A DNA stretch of 64,000 bases from Rostratula benghalensis (GCA_013399305.1 VXAI01000118.1:521188-585187), one strand, 5' to 3'; numbered from the stretch's first letter, positions 1-13,007 are shown. Numbers and translations are program-made. The notes: generated by a model not told the origin, from the sequence alone.

Positions 1-1854
1 GGTGCTTCTATTCAGCCTTTTATGATAAAGTTTTATTCTGAACCTAAAGTAAGCTGATGATATTCTTTAAAACTTTATTACAAATGGACAAAAATTTATT
101 CATTAAAATAGAGGGTGATTTGTCTGACCTAGAAAGTCCCACTGACAAAACAGGGGATTTATTTGTCTCAAAACAAGAAGGAACCTAAACTGCCTCCTGG
201 GAGTACTCAAGAGCCAGAAAAAGAGATCAGTAAGGAACAAAATGTTGCAGAAAATTGAAAAAAAAAAAATAATACAATGCTGCCTGGCTGCATAGTGGCT
301 ATTGCCGCGAACACGTGTAAGAGTTTCACTAAAATTGAGATTTTGCAGAAAAGTAAACCTTGCTCTCCCATTTGTTTTGAACCACGTTTAATTTCACCAT
401 AGTATTTGTTCCAGCAACTCAATTCAATGCTGCAGCTTGAAGAAATCTGAAATATACTGGGAAAAATACAAGAATAGATGCTTGTTCCAGTACAAAAACC
501 TGCAACCCTTGATAAATAACAGAGTATGATCCTGAGCTGTCTCCTGGATCGTCTGAGCAGAAGGTATTTCCCCACAAACCTCCAAGGTTTGTTTTCTGTT
601 TCCAATCATTGTGACTGCAGGCTCCTTGAGGCAGGGACTGCTCTTTGTCATCCTTTAGTGCCTCGATGTGCCACAGCCTAGTTCTGCCCTCACCCAGGTG
701 ACGAGGGAGGTCAGTCATTTCAGTCCTGGAGTTACTGCTATTCTTCACTGTTTCTCTGTTGCACTATTGGCATCTAGATATGTCCAAAGGAAAGAAATGG
801 AGATTATAAGGAGAGGTAAGAAAGAGTCTCCTGTCACATTAAAGTAATCCGTCTGCACAACCTCTGCCTGCTCTTTGCATCTCTGAACTATTCTGAGTCC
901 CAAGTTTTTGCTTCTTTCTGTTCCAGGGATTCCCTCCTTCAGTCTTCAGTGAGTTCACCTCAAGACCTGGGCAAATGCAAAGAACTTGTGACAGATTCAT
1001 CAATACCTTTCTAAAAGCAAAAACCAAAAAAGCAACACCAGGCGGTTGAGCTAAATATGTTTGACAGGCTGTGCTTTTCCTGCTGGGCTTTAAAGTCCAG
1101 CCAGTACTGACTGTGCACAAAAATGGGTTGGTTCTCTCCCCACCCTTCCAAAGTGATTTAAGACAAAAGAAGGTTACCTGAGCCCTAACCTGATGCAAAC
1201 CCCAGAGAAGTGCGTTGCCGATTTTGCTGTGTCACAAGCTGATCTTTCGCAGATGCTGAAAAGCTAGGAAGTGCAATTATGGGAAAATTGCACTAAGGCA
1301 AACAAGTACATGCCAAGTTCTGCCATTCTCCATTACCCACCTGAGCCCCTTGATTGTGGCAGACAACACGCCATCTGTATGTGCTTTGTCAGAGGGGGAA
1401 AAAAAATAATCCCAAAAGCAGTGCCTGAATGGGGGGAGCAGAAGAGAGGGAGGCTCCTGTAAGGAGCAGGCACCCAAGAGCTCCTGCAAAGCAGTGTCAA
1501 CGTCCAGGAGCTGTGCTAGCTCATGGTTAGCTGAGACCTTCTCCAGGGAGGGTGACCTCACTACTACCACACGGTAGTTCCCGGTGTGCTTGGTCCCAGG
1601 GGTTTCTCCAAATCCCTGAACTTTGTCCCATCCCATCCCCCCGTGCCAAGTTCATGGTGTGAAGCTCAGTTCTCATGAGAACAAGCTTTACGGGCACTCG
1701 GAGTTGTCAGATACTTTCAGCTCCCACTTGGGTAAGGAATAACTCACCATCTTCTTTTCTTAGGGTATACTGGCAGTGCTGTTTCCTAACCCGGCTGACC
1801 ATATTCCTGACAGTAATTCTGAGGTACCAAAATATAAAAAATATTAAGAAAACA
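1..1854. other. Unique non-coding DNA, nothing recognised
   Basis: No repeat family, RNA gene or coding exon is recognisable here. Open frames on both strands are short and do not resemble any known protein. A short segment at 778-815 has an acceptor-like CTAG after a pyrimidine-rich stretch and a GTAAGA after it, but it is only 38 bases long and is not called as an exon. Confidence 0.6.
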
Positions 1855-1908
1855 GATGAGTGAGTAACTCAGGAGGGCAGGGAAATGAAAGAGTTACTCA
1901 CACTCATC
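1855..1908. repeat. Strong short hairpin (16 bp stem, 20 nt loop)
   Basis: The left arm is GATGAG followed by TGAGTAACTC (1855-1870). The right arm is GAGTTACTCA, a two-base CA bulge, then CTCATC (1891-1908). All 16 stem positions are perfectly complementary and the loop is 20 bases (1871-1890). A further 8 bp pairing (TCTGAGGT at 1818-1825 with ACCTCAGA at 1911-1918) could extend it across an asymmetric internal loop. No miRNA, snoRNA or transposon family is recognised, so its function is unknown. Confidence 0.8.
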
Positions 1909-2725
1909 AAACCTCAGATATAACTTGATACTGTTTTCAGCTGAACCCTGGGTTAAGATCCTGTCCTTTCTTGAACTCAAATGACACAGTAATTCTCTGT
2001 GGTGTACCCCATATTTCAGAGGCAGGATGGCTTGCAGGTCAGAACGTTGCTCTGTTCCTCGCCATGCTACACATTTCCTGGGTGATCTTGTCCAAGCTGT
2101 CTGTTCCCCCTGTTGCACTTCCCTGTTTTGGTTGAGTAACATCTCCTCCCTTGGCAGGCATGTTGTGGGATAAACACCTCAAGAGACCCACACACACAGA
2201 GGACAGGAACAGGAGCTGAATAGATGAGACAGAGAAATACCTGCAGTGGCCCCAGAAGGCTGGTCTGTGCCAGTGGGTTCCCAGGAGAGACTGTCCCCCT
2301 GGAAAAGCGTGGCTAAGCCACAGTGGGGGCAGAAAAGCCACTGCCTTCATGATGTCCCTCTGAGGAGGGGCCTGCAGTATTGCAAAGGGGCCATCTGCAG
2401 GAAAACCTGCTCTTCTTGAGGCTTCTCCCACTCCACAGGACTAAAGAGAGAGGCGGGTTTGCCTCTTGAGCACACGTACCCGAATTACAGTTAGAATATT
2501 TTGTTAACGTTGACGATTTTGTCAGTACATTATCACTGCAGCGTTTTTCATTTATCGAAGTCTGAGTGTCCCAGAGGGGAAAAGTGAGGACTGGGGAACA
2601 GGTTTTTATCATTATTACTGTTTTTATTAGTGGTATTCAGAGTAATGATTGCAATAAAAAAAAAAACAAAAATTGAGGGAAGTACTGATGATTTGGTGAA
2701 AAATTCCCTAGAACAGAGAGAGAGG
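1909..2725. other. Unique non-coding DNA
   Basis: I see no repeat family or supported gene. There is a very short CA run near 2190. Open frames here are under 135 codons, overlap each other on both strands and have no recognisable domain. Confidence 0.55.
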
Positions 2726-2729
2726 GCAT

Positions 2730-2997
2730 TTCACGGCGCAGCGCCCTCCCTCCCTTGTGCTGAGCAACTATCACGTAACGTCAAGGATTTGCAGTGGAAA
2801 AACCTTGTTGAGAGAGGGCAGGTTCTCCCCCCGCCTCTTCTCCCTCGCCTGGGGGCGGGCGGGTCCGGCGGAGGAGCGATCCCCGGCTCCCTCTGCCGGT
2901 GCCGGTTCGGCGGGGAGCATCTGGCAGCGGGACCCCTTCCCACCCACCGCTCCGGAGCTGCCCTGATGTGGTCCACGCTGGGACCTCAAGATGAGCG
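2730..2997. promoter_or_regulatory. Small CpG-rich block, candidate CpG-island promoter
   Basis: By eye I count about 22 CpG dinucleotides in this stretch, against very few per 250 bases in the flanks. It holds a GC-box run GGGGGCGGGCGGG (2851-2863) and a CRE-like TAACGTCA (2776-2783). No TATA box or clear splice donor is visible, so neither strand nor target transcript can be assigned. It ends directly against the truncated 5' end of a sense CR1 copy. It could be the promoter of a non-coding RNA or a distal regulatory element; alternatively it is a locally GC-biased patch. Confidence 0.4.
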
Positions 2998-3620
2998 GCC
3001 AACTTGCACTGGCAGCCCAGAAAGCCCCCCACATCCTGGGCTGCATCAAAAGAAATATGGCCAGTGGGGCGAGGGAGGGGGATTCTGCCCCTCTGCTCCA
3101 CTCTGGGGAGACCTCACCTGGAGCAGTGTGTCCAGCTCTGGAGTCCTCAACACAGGACGGGCATGGACCTGTTGGAGCAGTTCCAGAGGTGGCCATGAAG
3201 ATGATCACAGGGCTAGAGCACCTCTGCTGTGAGGACAGGCTGAGAGAGTTGGGGAAGAGAAGGCTCTGAGGAGAACTTAGAGCCCCTTCCAGTACCTAAA
3301 GGGGGCTACAGGAGAGATTGGGAGAGACTGTTGATCAGGGAGGGAAATGACAGGACAAGGGCTAATGGTTTTAAACTGAAAGAGGGGAGATGTAGATGAG
3401 GTATCAGGAAGAAATTCTTTCCTGTGAGGCTGGTGAGACAGTGGCCCAGGTTGCCCAGAGAAGTTGTGGCTGCCCCATCCCTGGAGGTATTCAAGGCCAG
3501 GCTGGATGGGGCTTTGAGTAACCTGGTCTGGTGAGAGGTGTCTCTGCCCATGGCAGGGTGGTTGGGACTGGATGATGTTTAAGGTCCCTTCCAACCCAAA
3601 CTGTTCTATGACTCTATGAT
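2990..3620 (+). mobile_element. CR1 LINE, 5'-truncated, sense
   Basis: Non-LTR retrotransposon remnant of the CR1 family. The first part encodes a decayed C-terminal piece of the ORF2 reverse-transcriptase protein (LALAAQKA near 2998, ILGCIKR after it, and MITGLEHL...RLREL near 3200-3255). The conserved segments are not all in one frame: the middle is frameshifted, and the stretch before the KRRL motif is shortened. Next comes the CR1 3' UTR (CCCCATCCCTGGAGGTATTC, GGTCCCTTCCAACCC) and the terminal octamers TTCTATGA and CTCTATGA (about 3603-3620). It is an old, inactive copy. Confidence 0.95.
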
Positions 3621-4362
3621 CTTCAAAGGGTCCCATGTTGAGTGAGGCAGCTCAAACACCCTCCTGGGCACCCTCCTGTTTGGTGTCAGCTTCATCAGCC
3701 TCTGCTTGCAGCCCGCTCCTTGCTACAGGTGATTCTTGGCCCTTCTTTCGGGTGAGTGAGAGCCCAATGGGCAAGGATGGCAACAGAGGCTGCAAAAACA
3801 CAAGCTCTGCCTGAAAACACAAGTGATTTCTCTTGGGCTTTGTCTGTGTCCTTTCATGCTGGCTTTTCACAAGTATTCTAGCAAATGCATTTGCTAGCAA
3901 GAATGTTGGCAGGATCAGCAGCATTTAGAGAACACCCAGGGCTGGACCCAGCTGTGTGCTGAACTGAGGAGATGCCAGGCTAGGGGAGGAGAGGCTGTGT
4001 AGCCATGTGTCATATGCCTCAAAACATTTTGGTTATTTATATGGAGCACAGGGCAGGGTGGCAGACCAGTCCCCGTCCCAACTCCCCCCAGTATCTGCAT
4101 AAATCCACTCATCACTTTGACAGAAAGTGAATTCTGGACCAACAAGCACCAGAAATGACAATGCAGAGACAGCAGTGTTGGAGCGCTGTGCTCACTGAGT
4201 GGGGAAACAGGGGCTCCTCGAGTGCCAGCGTGGGACAGGAGAGCAGTTAGGGGCAGCTTGGCAGCACCACTGAGGAGCCACAGAGGGGGGAATGCTCTAT
4301 CCACAGTCATCAAGGGTGATGCCAAAAGCATCCCACACCAAACATATGTGAAAGATAGACTT
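3621..4362. other. Spacer between two inverted CR1 copies
   Basis: Unique sequence with no recognisable gene or repeat. It forms the potential loop between the sense CR1 on its left and the antisense CR1 on its right. Confidence 0.6.
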
Positions 4363-4805
4363 TCATAGAATCATACGAATCATAGAATGGTATGGGTTGG
4401 GAGGGATCTTAAATATTACCTGGTTCCAATCCCCTCCCAATAAACCAGGTTGCTCAAAGCCCCATCCAGCCTGGCCTTGAACACCTCCAGAGATGGGGCA
4501 GCCACAGCTTCTCCGGGCAACCTGGACGACTGTCTCACCATCCTCACAGCAAGGAATTTCTTCCTAATATCCCATGTAAACTTCCCCTCTTCCAGTTTAA
4601 AACTATCCCCCCTTGTCCTATAGCTCCCCTCCCTGATCAAGAGTCCCTCCTCATCTCTCCTGTAGCCCCCTTTAGGTACTGGAAGGGGCTCTAAGGTCTC
4701 CTCAGAGCCTTCCCTTCTCCAAGCTGAACAACCCCAACTCTCTCAGCCAGTTCTCACAGCAAAGGGGCTCCAGCCCTCACAGCATCTTTGTGGCCTTCTC
4801 TCTAA
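4363..4805 (-). mobile_element. CR1 LINE, 5'-truncated, antisense
   Basis: The plus strand shows the reverse complement of the CR1 3' end. It starts with TCATAGAAT octamer units (4363-4390), then CCAGGTTGCTCAAAGCCCC, CTGGCCTTGAACACCTCCAG and CTTCCCCTCTTCCAGTTTAA, and finishes near CATCTTTGTGGCC. It covers much of the same consensus interval as the sense copy at 2990-3620, so the two form a tail-to-tail inverted pair. Confidence 0.95.
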
Positions 4806-5998
4806 AGTTTGTTTTTCCTCAGTTCCACTCAGTGTTGAAGTATGTGTCATTACTGGGTATTTCTGCAGCAAGTGGGGCAGTTTTCTGCCATGGAAGAGGT
4901 TTTAGAGCAGGGACAATTGACATGGATACCCTGAATTCAGTTGCTGTTGATTTTGGCTGCTTAAATTGCATGTTTCCAGATATCCTGTAACTCAGTTCTT
5001 CACCTGTGGATATTGGTGCTCTCAAGAAAGCATTTGGATGCTAGAAATCAGATACAAGATGGAAATTTTAATATTGCCTTTGTCAAATTTCATTTCATTA
5101 ATTTATGGATTTTATTGGGCAATATGTGAGTACTTGGACTGATTGAAATTTCTTTTATCAGCTAGATGCTTACCTCCTTGAGGAAAGCCCACAGAGTGAG
5201 TAAAACTCCCAGGTGTTGGACATCCACTGGAGCCCATTCCAGTCACCTTGGCACTGCACCATGTGTGTTCCTGCAGATGACACTCCCAATACCAACAGTA
5301 CCAGGTTACACCATGAGCCTGGCAGCGTTTTTCTTGCGAGGGAAGAGCAGGAGTTTTAGAAAGTTGAGGATCTTTGAGAAAATGGAGAATTCACATTCCA
5401 GGAATGAGCATGGACATATCATGAGTGTACTGATTGGTCATTTCAGTGCTGCTTGCTCCGATCTTACAGCATTTCAGACTTGATTTGGCAACATTCTGAA
5501 CTCTAAAGACAAAAATACTCTCTGAAGTCAGTGGTGGTTGCTAGACTGTCCTCTGACGAATGCATCTATGGTAAGGAAGGGAAACTGGAAGTGTGTGGCT
5601 TTGCAGTCCAGTGCGCCTCTACTTGCTCAGGCAGACCAAAACAAGATTTTCCGAGTTGTTGTCCCACTTTAGTTGTGCATAGGTTGCCCCTCCAGACAGG
5701 AGGAGGTGCCCTGCTCACCACTGCTCCTTTGCCTTCCATCAGAGACTGGACAAGCGGCCACAATAGGGCCACATGTGTTCAAGTGTCTTGGGTGAAGAAC
5801 TGCCTGTGATCAAGCTGGAGAGTGTTTGGTGAGATGATTTGTGTGCACCCTATAAATGTAGAAAATGAACCTCCACTACCAAAAGGCATTTTTTGCCTGA
5901 AACCTGACACTGAGTAAAAGGGAGGAGAAAAAAGTCCCTCTGGTCTAAAAATTGCACTGGCAAGCTTACAGTTGGCAAGAGACAAAAACGGATGCAGC

Positions 5999-6020
5999 TT
6001 TTTTTTTTTTTTTTTTTTTT
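5999..6020. repeat. Poly-T run, 22 bases
   Basis: An uninterrupted run of 22 T. On the minus strand it would be a poly-A tail. However, no processed gene copy is recognisable on its 5' side and no flanking duplication is evident, so it is called a simple homopolymer only. Confidence 0.9.
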
Positions 6021-9000
6021 GCATTCCCATAAATTTAGTGTGATTGGTTTAATTCAGGAGTTTACAAGCAGTTCCCTTGTTTGCATCAGATCTCAATATA
6101 GCATCTCATCCTTCTTTCTGTTCCTGACTGTACTCCTTCAGATGATCTTCCTGCTTGTTGCTCTCCTCCAGCTATCCCGAAGTTGTTCACCTGGCAAGCT
6201 GACACTAGGAAAATCTTTACTGTCTTAATAGCTGTTTTTCATAAAAGCTGCTGTGTAGAACGAATGAAGAGATCTGACCAAGGAAGTGACCAACATAGCC
6301 TCCACTGCGGACCAGTAAATGCCTCATGAACCCCTGGCATCATCAGTCCAGAACCCAGTCCTGGCTGTTACTGATTTTAGGAGTATAAGGTAAAAGATGT
6401 TTTGCCATGAGTTTTAGACATAGACATGTGAGAGGTAGAGTGCTCTGAAACTGCACATACCCTTAGCAGTTTCAGATGACATGTGGTGCCTGTAATTTCC
6501 AGACTGGTTAGATACTCTTCCTTTCAAACGGCAAGATCTCTGTGACACAGGTTCCCAGGCTACTATGGGTGTCACCCACCCCACTCCAGGAGCCATTAAC
6601 ATGTAGGCCAGTGTCCTGCAACTGGAAGTGGTGCTGTGCTGCCGAATCACAGAAGCAGGAGGAAGCAAACCAGCATGGGATGCTGGGCCCAACCCCACTG
6701 CATTGTCCTGGATCCCATGTCGCTCCCAGTCCAGGCCAGCTGCCATTTTCATGGAACAATGGGAGCCCTGGGGACAATGTCATCTCCTGTCTGGAAGCTG
6801 CTCCTGGAGACCTTTCCCTTGGCACTACCAAGACTGTTGTGGTTTCCAGACAAATGGACATTTTCTTATGGGGCTTCTAGAAGTTTGCTCACTCATGGGC
6901 TGATGACCATTGAGATTACCCCACTTATTTAACTCTTTCTACAAAAAGAAAATAGATTCTGGTTGCATCTTTGTTAAAGGCATGCATAGCTTTCTGTTTG
7001 GTTTTGAGTTGTTGGTATTTTGGGGGGAAATTTCTAAAAATAGATTAGAATTTAGTCTTCACAAAATAAGCTTGGTAAAGCTCCTGTTGCATGTAGCACA
7101 ATTCCCCTCTTCACTCGATCCCATGAGCATCCTATTGACTGTGTCTAGAAATCAAGTCCATAAATTCAGCTGCTGTTTCTGCCCAGTGTCACCTTGTCCA
7201 GTTCTGAAGTCACACCAGGCTCCTAGCAGGAGCACTTGAAAGTACACTTGAAAGACCCACCCCCCTGAGGGCTGACACAATCATTCTCAGACACCTCCAC
7301 ACATCCATCTTCAGGACTGGCACTGGGTGATGCTACATCAGTTTGAAATGTGTGTGGTGATCAGCACCTGGCGGTATTGACAGGCCTTCCAGCTTCTGCC
7401 AAAGCATCTGCAGGCATAACTTTTGTTATTCTCTAGTTCTAACAAAGCAAGCAGAAAATATTCCCTTTCCCTTCATTCTGATGCTGCTGCTGGAGGTTCC
7501 AGGGACACGTTTCTGCTGCCTTTAGTCTTTCTTAAAAGAGGGTGGGTGCATTGAGAACATACTCTGTCCTGAAAACTGGAGGCAGTGATAATTTCATCTT
7601 CTCCCAGGACTTTGAGAGAGTTTGGAGCTGGGCCCACATCTGGACATTCCATTTTTCTCTAAAGTGCTGAGCATCATACTGACGTAGCTGCAAATCTGTG
7701 GGGAAATCCAGCTTTGGATCCAGTTCTGGGCCAGAGGGTGCGAGACATGGGCTCATCTCAGTCCCAGGTAGGTGGTTCCACTGTTTGCAGTTCCTTATGA
7801 GCCACATGCACTGAAACTCCTGCTTTCCTCCTGAAGTGCCTGCTCTGCCTCCAAGCTTCCATGCCAAATTTGTCTCCAGTGAATCAATTATGGGAGCTTG
7901 GGAAGGCTTTTGTAGCCAGGTAATATGGAAAAATTGGCACAGAAGGCAGGGAGAAGAAGAAGCCAAGAAATCTTATAGATGGGACTTCAGGTGGGATATT
8001 AGATCAAATGAATGAATTTATTTATGAGGGCAAGCATCACAGTCATCATGATATGGAAAAACAGGTTTGAAAAGAAAGGGAGTTTGCAACTCTCGGTACA
8101 GAAGGGAAAGGGGCAGGAACTCCGTGTCACAGTTTGGATTTGAAGGCTTAGTCTAAATCTATTCCTAATTGATAAAAACCTTCTGAGGTTGAAGCATTAT
8201 TATATTTCTGGAATATGACAGGCTGCAGCCTCTTGCTTTACTTCCCATGTGCTTCTCAGGGCTTCCTAGAACGTGTTTTGTTATCCCTTGAGTGTGTTCT
8301 TGCCCTGCATTTATCAATGTCATCACAACCTTGAAGTTGCTAGTCACCTTTGGTGGCAGGCATAGAGAGGAACCAGAACTGCTGTTTGCTTCTCCCAAGC
8401 CTGGAAACAATGGGATGACTCCCCATTGTGGTGTAACAGGCTCAGGTGAGAATGAGCTGGTCCCCAAAATTCAGTGGTGCTGAGACTGGGCTGGGGAAGG
8501 CACCGAATTCTGCCGTCCCCGCCTGTTCCCCAGAACTATGTCGGTGTCAGGACTAATTAAGGTTTTTCAAGGCCAGTTTGAGCTTTGATTACCAGCTGAC
8601 GGGTATGTACAATCCCCCTTCTGGGATCTGTAGCTCCCTGCAAATCATCAAACTGTCTTCAGTCAGCCTTGGACCAGAGGAGTTTTGCCAGAGGCATCCT
8701 GCATCTGTTGCATCATATACAGTACATTAAAACCATCTTTATTGCTCTTTATAAAGAAGCCACAGTTGTTAGAGAGTCCTTGATGCTCAGCCCTCATGTA
8801 CTTCCTGGCCTGTGTAGTTATTTGCCCATGTTACCCCCTGTTGCTTCGAGACATGGTAGTACATAAGGCAGCTAATCATTTAAAGCCATATTCATCCTTC
8901 CTCTTGGAAAGCAATAGTGGCAGATACATAACGACACACTGGATCTAGAGGGGGGGTGGTTCGGTCCCATCTGTAATTTATCCAGTGGGAAATGCAAGGG

Positions 9001-12000
9001 GAATGTCTTTGTTCATTTATCTTATTCAAACATGCCTATCACAGCCTCTTGATGATCGGGGAAGGGGGGAGGGAAAAGAAATCAGAGGGGAACAAATTGA
9101 TGACAGCCATTGCAAAAGAGACGGAGTCCTCGTCAGCACCCAGCAGAGAGATGCCGGACCTGTCCCCTCAGAGAAGGGCCACAAGCTGAGGGCTCACTGG
9201 GAATGCAGGTGGCTCGCGCTTCCCTCTCCTGAGTGAGCCAGGAGGGCTGGGAGACACAGCTCCCCTTCATGCGCTCTTGCTAGGGGGTGGGGTGGGATGT
9301 GTTAAGTGGATTTAAAGGGAAGGTTGCAAACCCAGTAGTTTATAAGGCCCTAAGGTGGGTATCAGTAGGTGTTCTTGTCAGATGTTCATGTCAGCCGCCA
9401 CTTTCTTTTTCTTAATCTAGGAGTTTTTAAAAACAAATACGTCTGTGCTAGTGGCTAGGATTTGCCTTTATTCAGGTAGTATTATGAGGTTTATTAAACC
9501 TTGCAGCATCTCAAGACTCCATCAGGAAGCATAGTTGAGATGGCCTCTTTTCTGCAGAAGAGCAAATTCAACAGAGTTGTTTTTCAGGGAGGCTGCAGAG
9601 AGCCAGTGACCAGTTTGGGGGCTAGAGCAAGGTTGGGCTGTCAGCATCACGGTAGTGTCTGGTGAGCAGCTAGATCTCCTGTGGAGAGCAAGGCTTCACC
9701 ATGACTAGCCAGTGTTTGAGGCAGGGACGAGGACATGGCTGAGGCATCCCTGTCCCACATGCAGCCAGCCCAGGGCAGAGCAGCCCTGCTGAGCCCCAGC
9801 ACGGTGATTCCTGCTCCCTTCCTTTGTTTCATAATTTCGCTCAGTGCTTGGGCTAATTTCACTGTCATTGGTGAAGTACATGAAATATTCCTGTGCAAAC
9901 CAGGTGTCACATTTCATGCGCAGCTTCCTGTTTTGATGCTATAAAAACAGAGCAGTTCCACACCAGCAGAAGACAATGCATTGACAGCAATGAATTGAAA
10001 TGTTTCAGCGTCTTATTCCAAGGGAAATTCACGAAGACTGTCTTTTCACTTCCACTCAGAATAACATCTCAGTTTTAAAAAGTGATAATTTCTCACAAAG
10101 TGGAATTGTAGCTTTCCATCATCCAGGGCTGCCAGAAGCAGCTCACAAGCCCCTTTATTTATACAAGCTATGAAAGCAGAAAGGTCACTTCTCTGTGTAT
10201 CTCTCAAGCTTTAACAAAAACAATAAGGTGCCCAGGCATCACTGGAAGAACCGTAAAACTTTGACAGACAGGCAGTGTTTCACTCTTAAACCTGGTCTCA
10301 TGCCAAACCTTAATGCGAAAGCATGAGAATGGCAAGAAGGAATGGCATTACTAGGTATTTCCTGCATGGTCTGAAATCTCAGCATCTCCCCAAACTGTGA
10401 AAGTGAGCAGATCATTCTTACTCTCCGAGACAAATAAAGTGCTGAAGGGTAACAAATTAAAAAGGGCATCTTGCAAGTCAGATTGTTGAAATTCTATCTG
10501 CTCTTAAATTCATATTTTCAACGTAGCAAAGTGATAAAATATTTTCCTATCTTGGCAGTTCCAGTTACACATAGCTTTTAATCAGAATCCATTCCATTTA
10601 TCCTGAAACAGGAAAGAAACTGAGCTCAGATTTTAGCCATATTGAAAGAGAAGAAAATAAAAAACATTTTTCCTGTCCGTATCTGGTGGGTAGGCAAAAC
10701 AAAAGACAAAACTTTCTGAAGCTTCTTCCTGAAGCTCCAGTGGTCACATAAGTTTTAGAAACAGTCTGCTCTGATACCACAGAAATATCCTTTAGGCTTC
10801 ATTTTTGCATCTAATCCGTACCCATCGTTTTAATCGATGCAAGTAGGAAGTGTGCTGCAGCAGCTCAGTTGGGATGAGAGTACATTCAAAAGCTTTTCTG
10901 CACAACCGGAATTTCTTATTCCTATTGAGCCTCTCCCAAAAAGAGAATTTTCCCCCATAAGTCCTAATATCTCCCTCTCCCCGTTCAATAAAATCATGTG
11001 AGGAGCCACTTTCCAAAGCCTGGATGCTGTATTCCAGCATCCAAGGTTCAGAGCTGCATCTGAGCATCTCAAAAGACCAGCAGCATTTGCATACAGAGGG
11101 AGAAGAGATTCAGGGAGTGAGTTCATCCCCATTCCTGGTGAAGATCAGGGGCCCTGAGTCTTGTGCATCTATTTCCACGAGCTTAATTTTGCTGACTTTC
11201 TTGAGGTTATTCCTGATTTACGACAATAGGAGATTAAAATGAGGCTCAGGGAGGATAGCTTCCTGCTGCAATCCCCAAAGAGACCAGATCTTGCATTATT
11301 TCACATCAGAGTAAATGATTCCTTTGGACAAAAGAAACCCATGAAAGAGATAAATATCCATCCAAATGCTAAGACAGATGGGTTCCTTCAGAACTTCCTT
11401 ACTAATCAAATACATCAGTGCCCCCTTCAGTAATGTGACAGGCAATTTAACGTGGGATATATTTCATGGGGGTTGGGGGACAAGGTCCAGGATGAGCCCT
11501 CCGTGGGTGGAGATGTTAATTCTGATGACCTGGAAGGCTGTTCCATGCAGGTATTCTGTACCAGGAATTTTCCTTCCTCCCCACCATGTAGTGCCACAGC
11601 TGTACAGGCAGACTGGGAGACGGGAACCAGCCACTGCAGAAAGACCAAGTTAGCAGGAGTGAAGTTGTCAGGAGGCAGACATTTGTGGTTAAAACACAGG
11701 GAGGGTGGAAACTGGTACGTGCCATTTGCAGAGAAGCTTTATTTCTGAGAACAAATAGGAAAATAAAAGCATTTCAGGCCTTTGCAAAAAAAGCCAGAAC
11801 AAGTGAACAGACCTTGGCAGTACAGTTCCCCCCCAGAAACAAACAATGGAAAGTAACAGAAGCCCCAGGGCATTATTAAGAATTAAAAATAACAGCTAGC
11901 AGAGCCGGACCTGGTACTCTCCTGGCATTTGGCATACTCAGCTCAGCAGGAGCCGGAGGTGCAGTGCTGCCCTGCAGCCCTCCACGGGGCCTGGGGGCTG

Positions 12001-12994
12001 GTCAGAGCCCACCGCTGCCGAGGTGAGCCACAGGGGGTGAGCAGCACGGGGCAGAGATTGCGTGAGCAATTCAAGGCCTGGGATAATAACTCACGCTCAT
12101 CAGCAAGAAGTGAGTTTCCCAGCCAGTGCTTCCAAGATCTTTCTTCTGTTTCTCTTCAGGATGGATTAGGGCTTGTTCAAGGCTTTTCAGTGAGAAACAA
12201 TGCAAATGCAGCTACCCATTCAGTAAGGTTTGGAGCAAGGTTGGAACTACTTAGACCTACTCTAAGGAAGGGCTTTTGAGTCCAGATTACTTAAGGCCCC
12301 AGAGAAGACCTTAGCCGCTGGCTCTTTTCTGGAATGGGCACCCACCTCAATTTTGACCTTCTGAGGCATGAGAAACTTCCTAACTAAGCTTTTACCAAAT
12401 CTTTCAGAAGGTTTAGGACATGGCAAACAATTTTTTTCATGGCAAACAAAGATTATGCAAGAAAATTCCTGCCCCTCTCTCATGACGTGATGGACTGCTA
12501 GATCTGCCTGGAGCTGATGCTTCCTCTGAAGCTACTCATCCATGCTGCCCCTGACATTCCCACACCACTGCCAGGATGTATTTGCCCCCTTACGAATCTG
12601 TCCGTCATCAATGAGGTCTTCTTCACTTCCATAGCATCTTCTATCAGATTCTATCAGCTTTACTACAGTCCTCATTGGCCACGAATACCACACTGCCAGG
12701 TCTGAAGGCAAAGGTCTTACATCCTACTACTGAGGTACACCCTGCCTGGGCTGTCCCACTGCCACCATCCCAAGCACTGAATGCTGCCTGCCAGCCCCAC
12801 TGTGCCCCCAAAGGACACCCCCCTGGAAACCCAGCTGCCAAAAAAAGGGGGCTTCAAAGGTGCGACAGCACCAAGATGCTACAGCCAACAGACTGTCTGT
12901 CATCTGGATCTACTTTGTTCAGGAAAACCACTTAGTTTACAAATATTTGTATTTAAATGCTTCTCTACCCACTTAATTCAAGCCTGTGCTGCAT

Positions 12995-13007
12995 AAAAAA
13001 AAAAAAA
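12995..13007. repeat. Poly-A run, 13 bases
   Basis: Homopolymer A13 in otherwise unique sequence. It shows no associated retrocopy or target-site duplication. Confidence 0.85.

Noticed and set aside
25..78. 11-bp inverted repeat ATAAAGTTTTA / TAAAACTTTAT
   Set aside because: AT-rich with a 32-base loop. Arms of this composition and size are expected by chance in AT-rich DNA.
5999..6020. Poly-T run as the tail of a processed pseudogene on the minus strand
   Set aside because: The upstream sequence shows no open gene-like remnant and no target-site duplication. Processed pseudogenes are also rare in birds because CR1 does not recognise poly-A tails.
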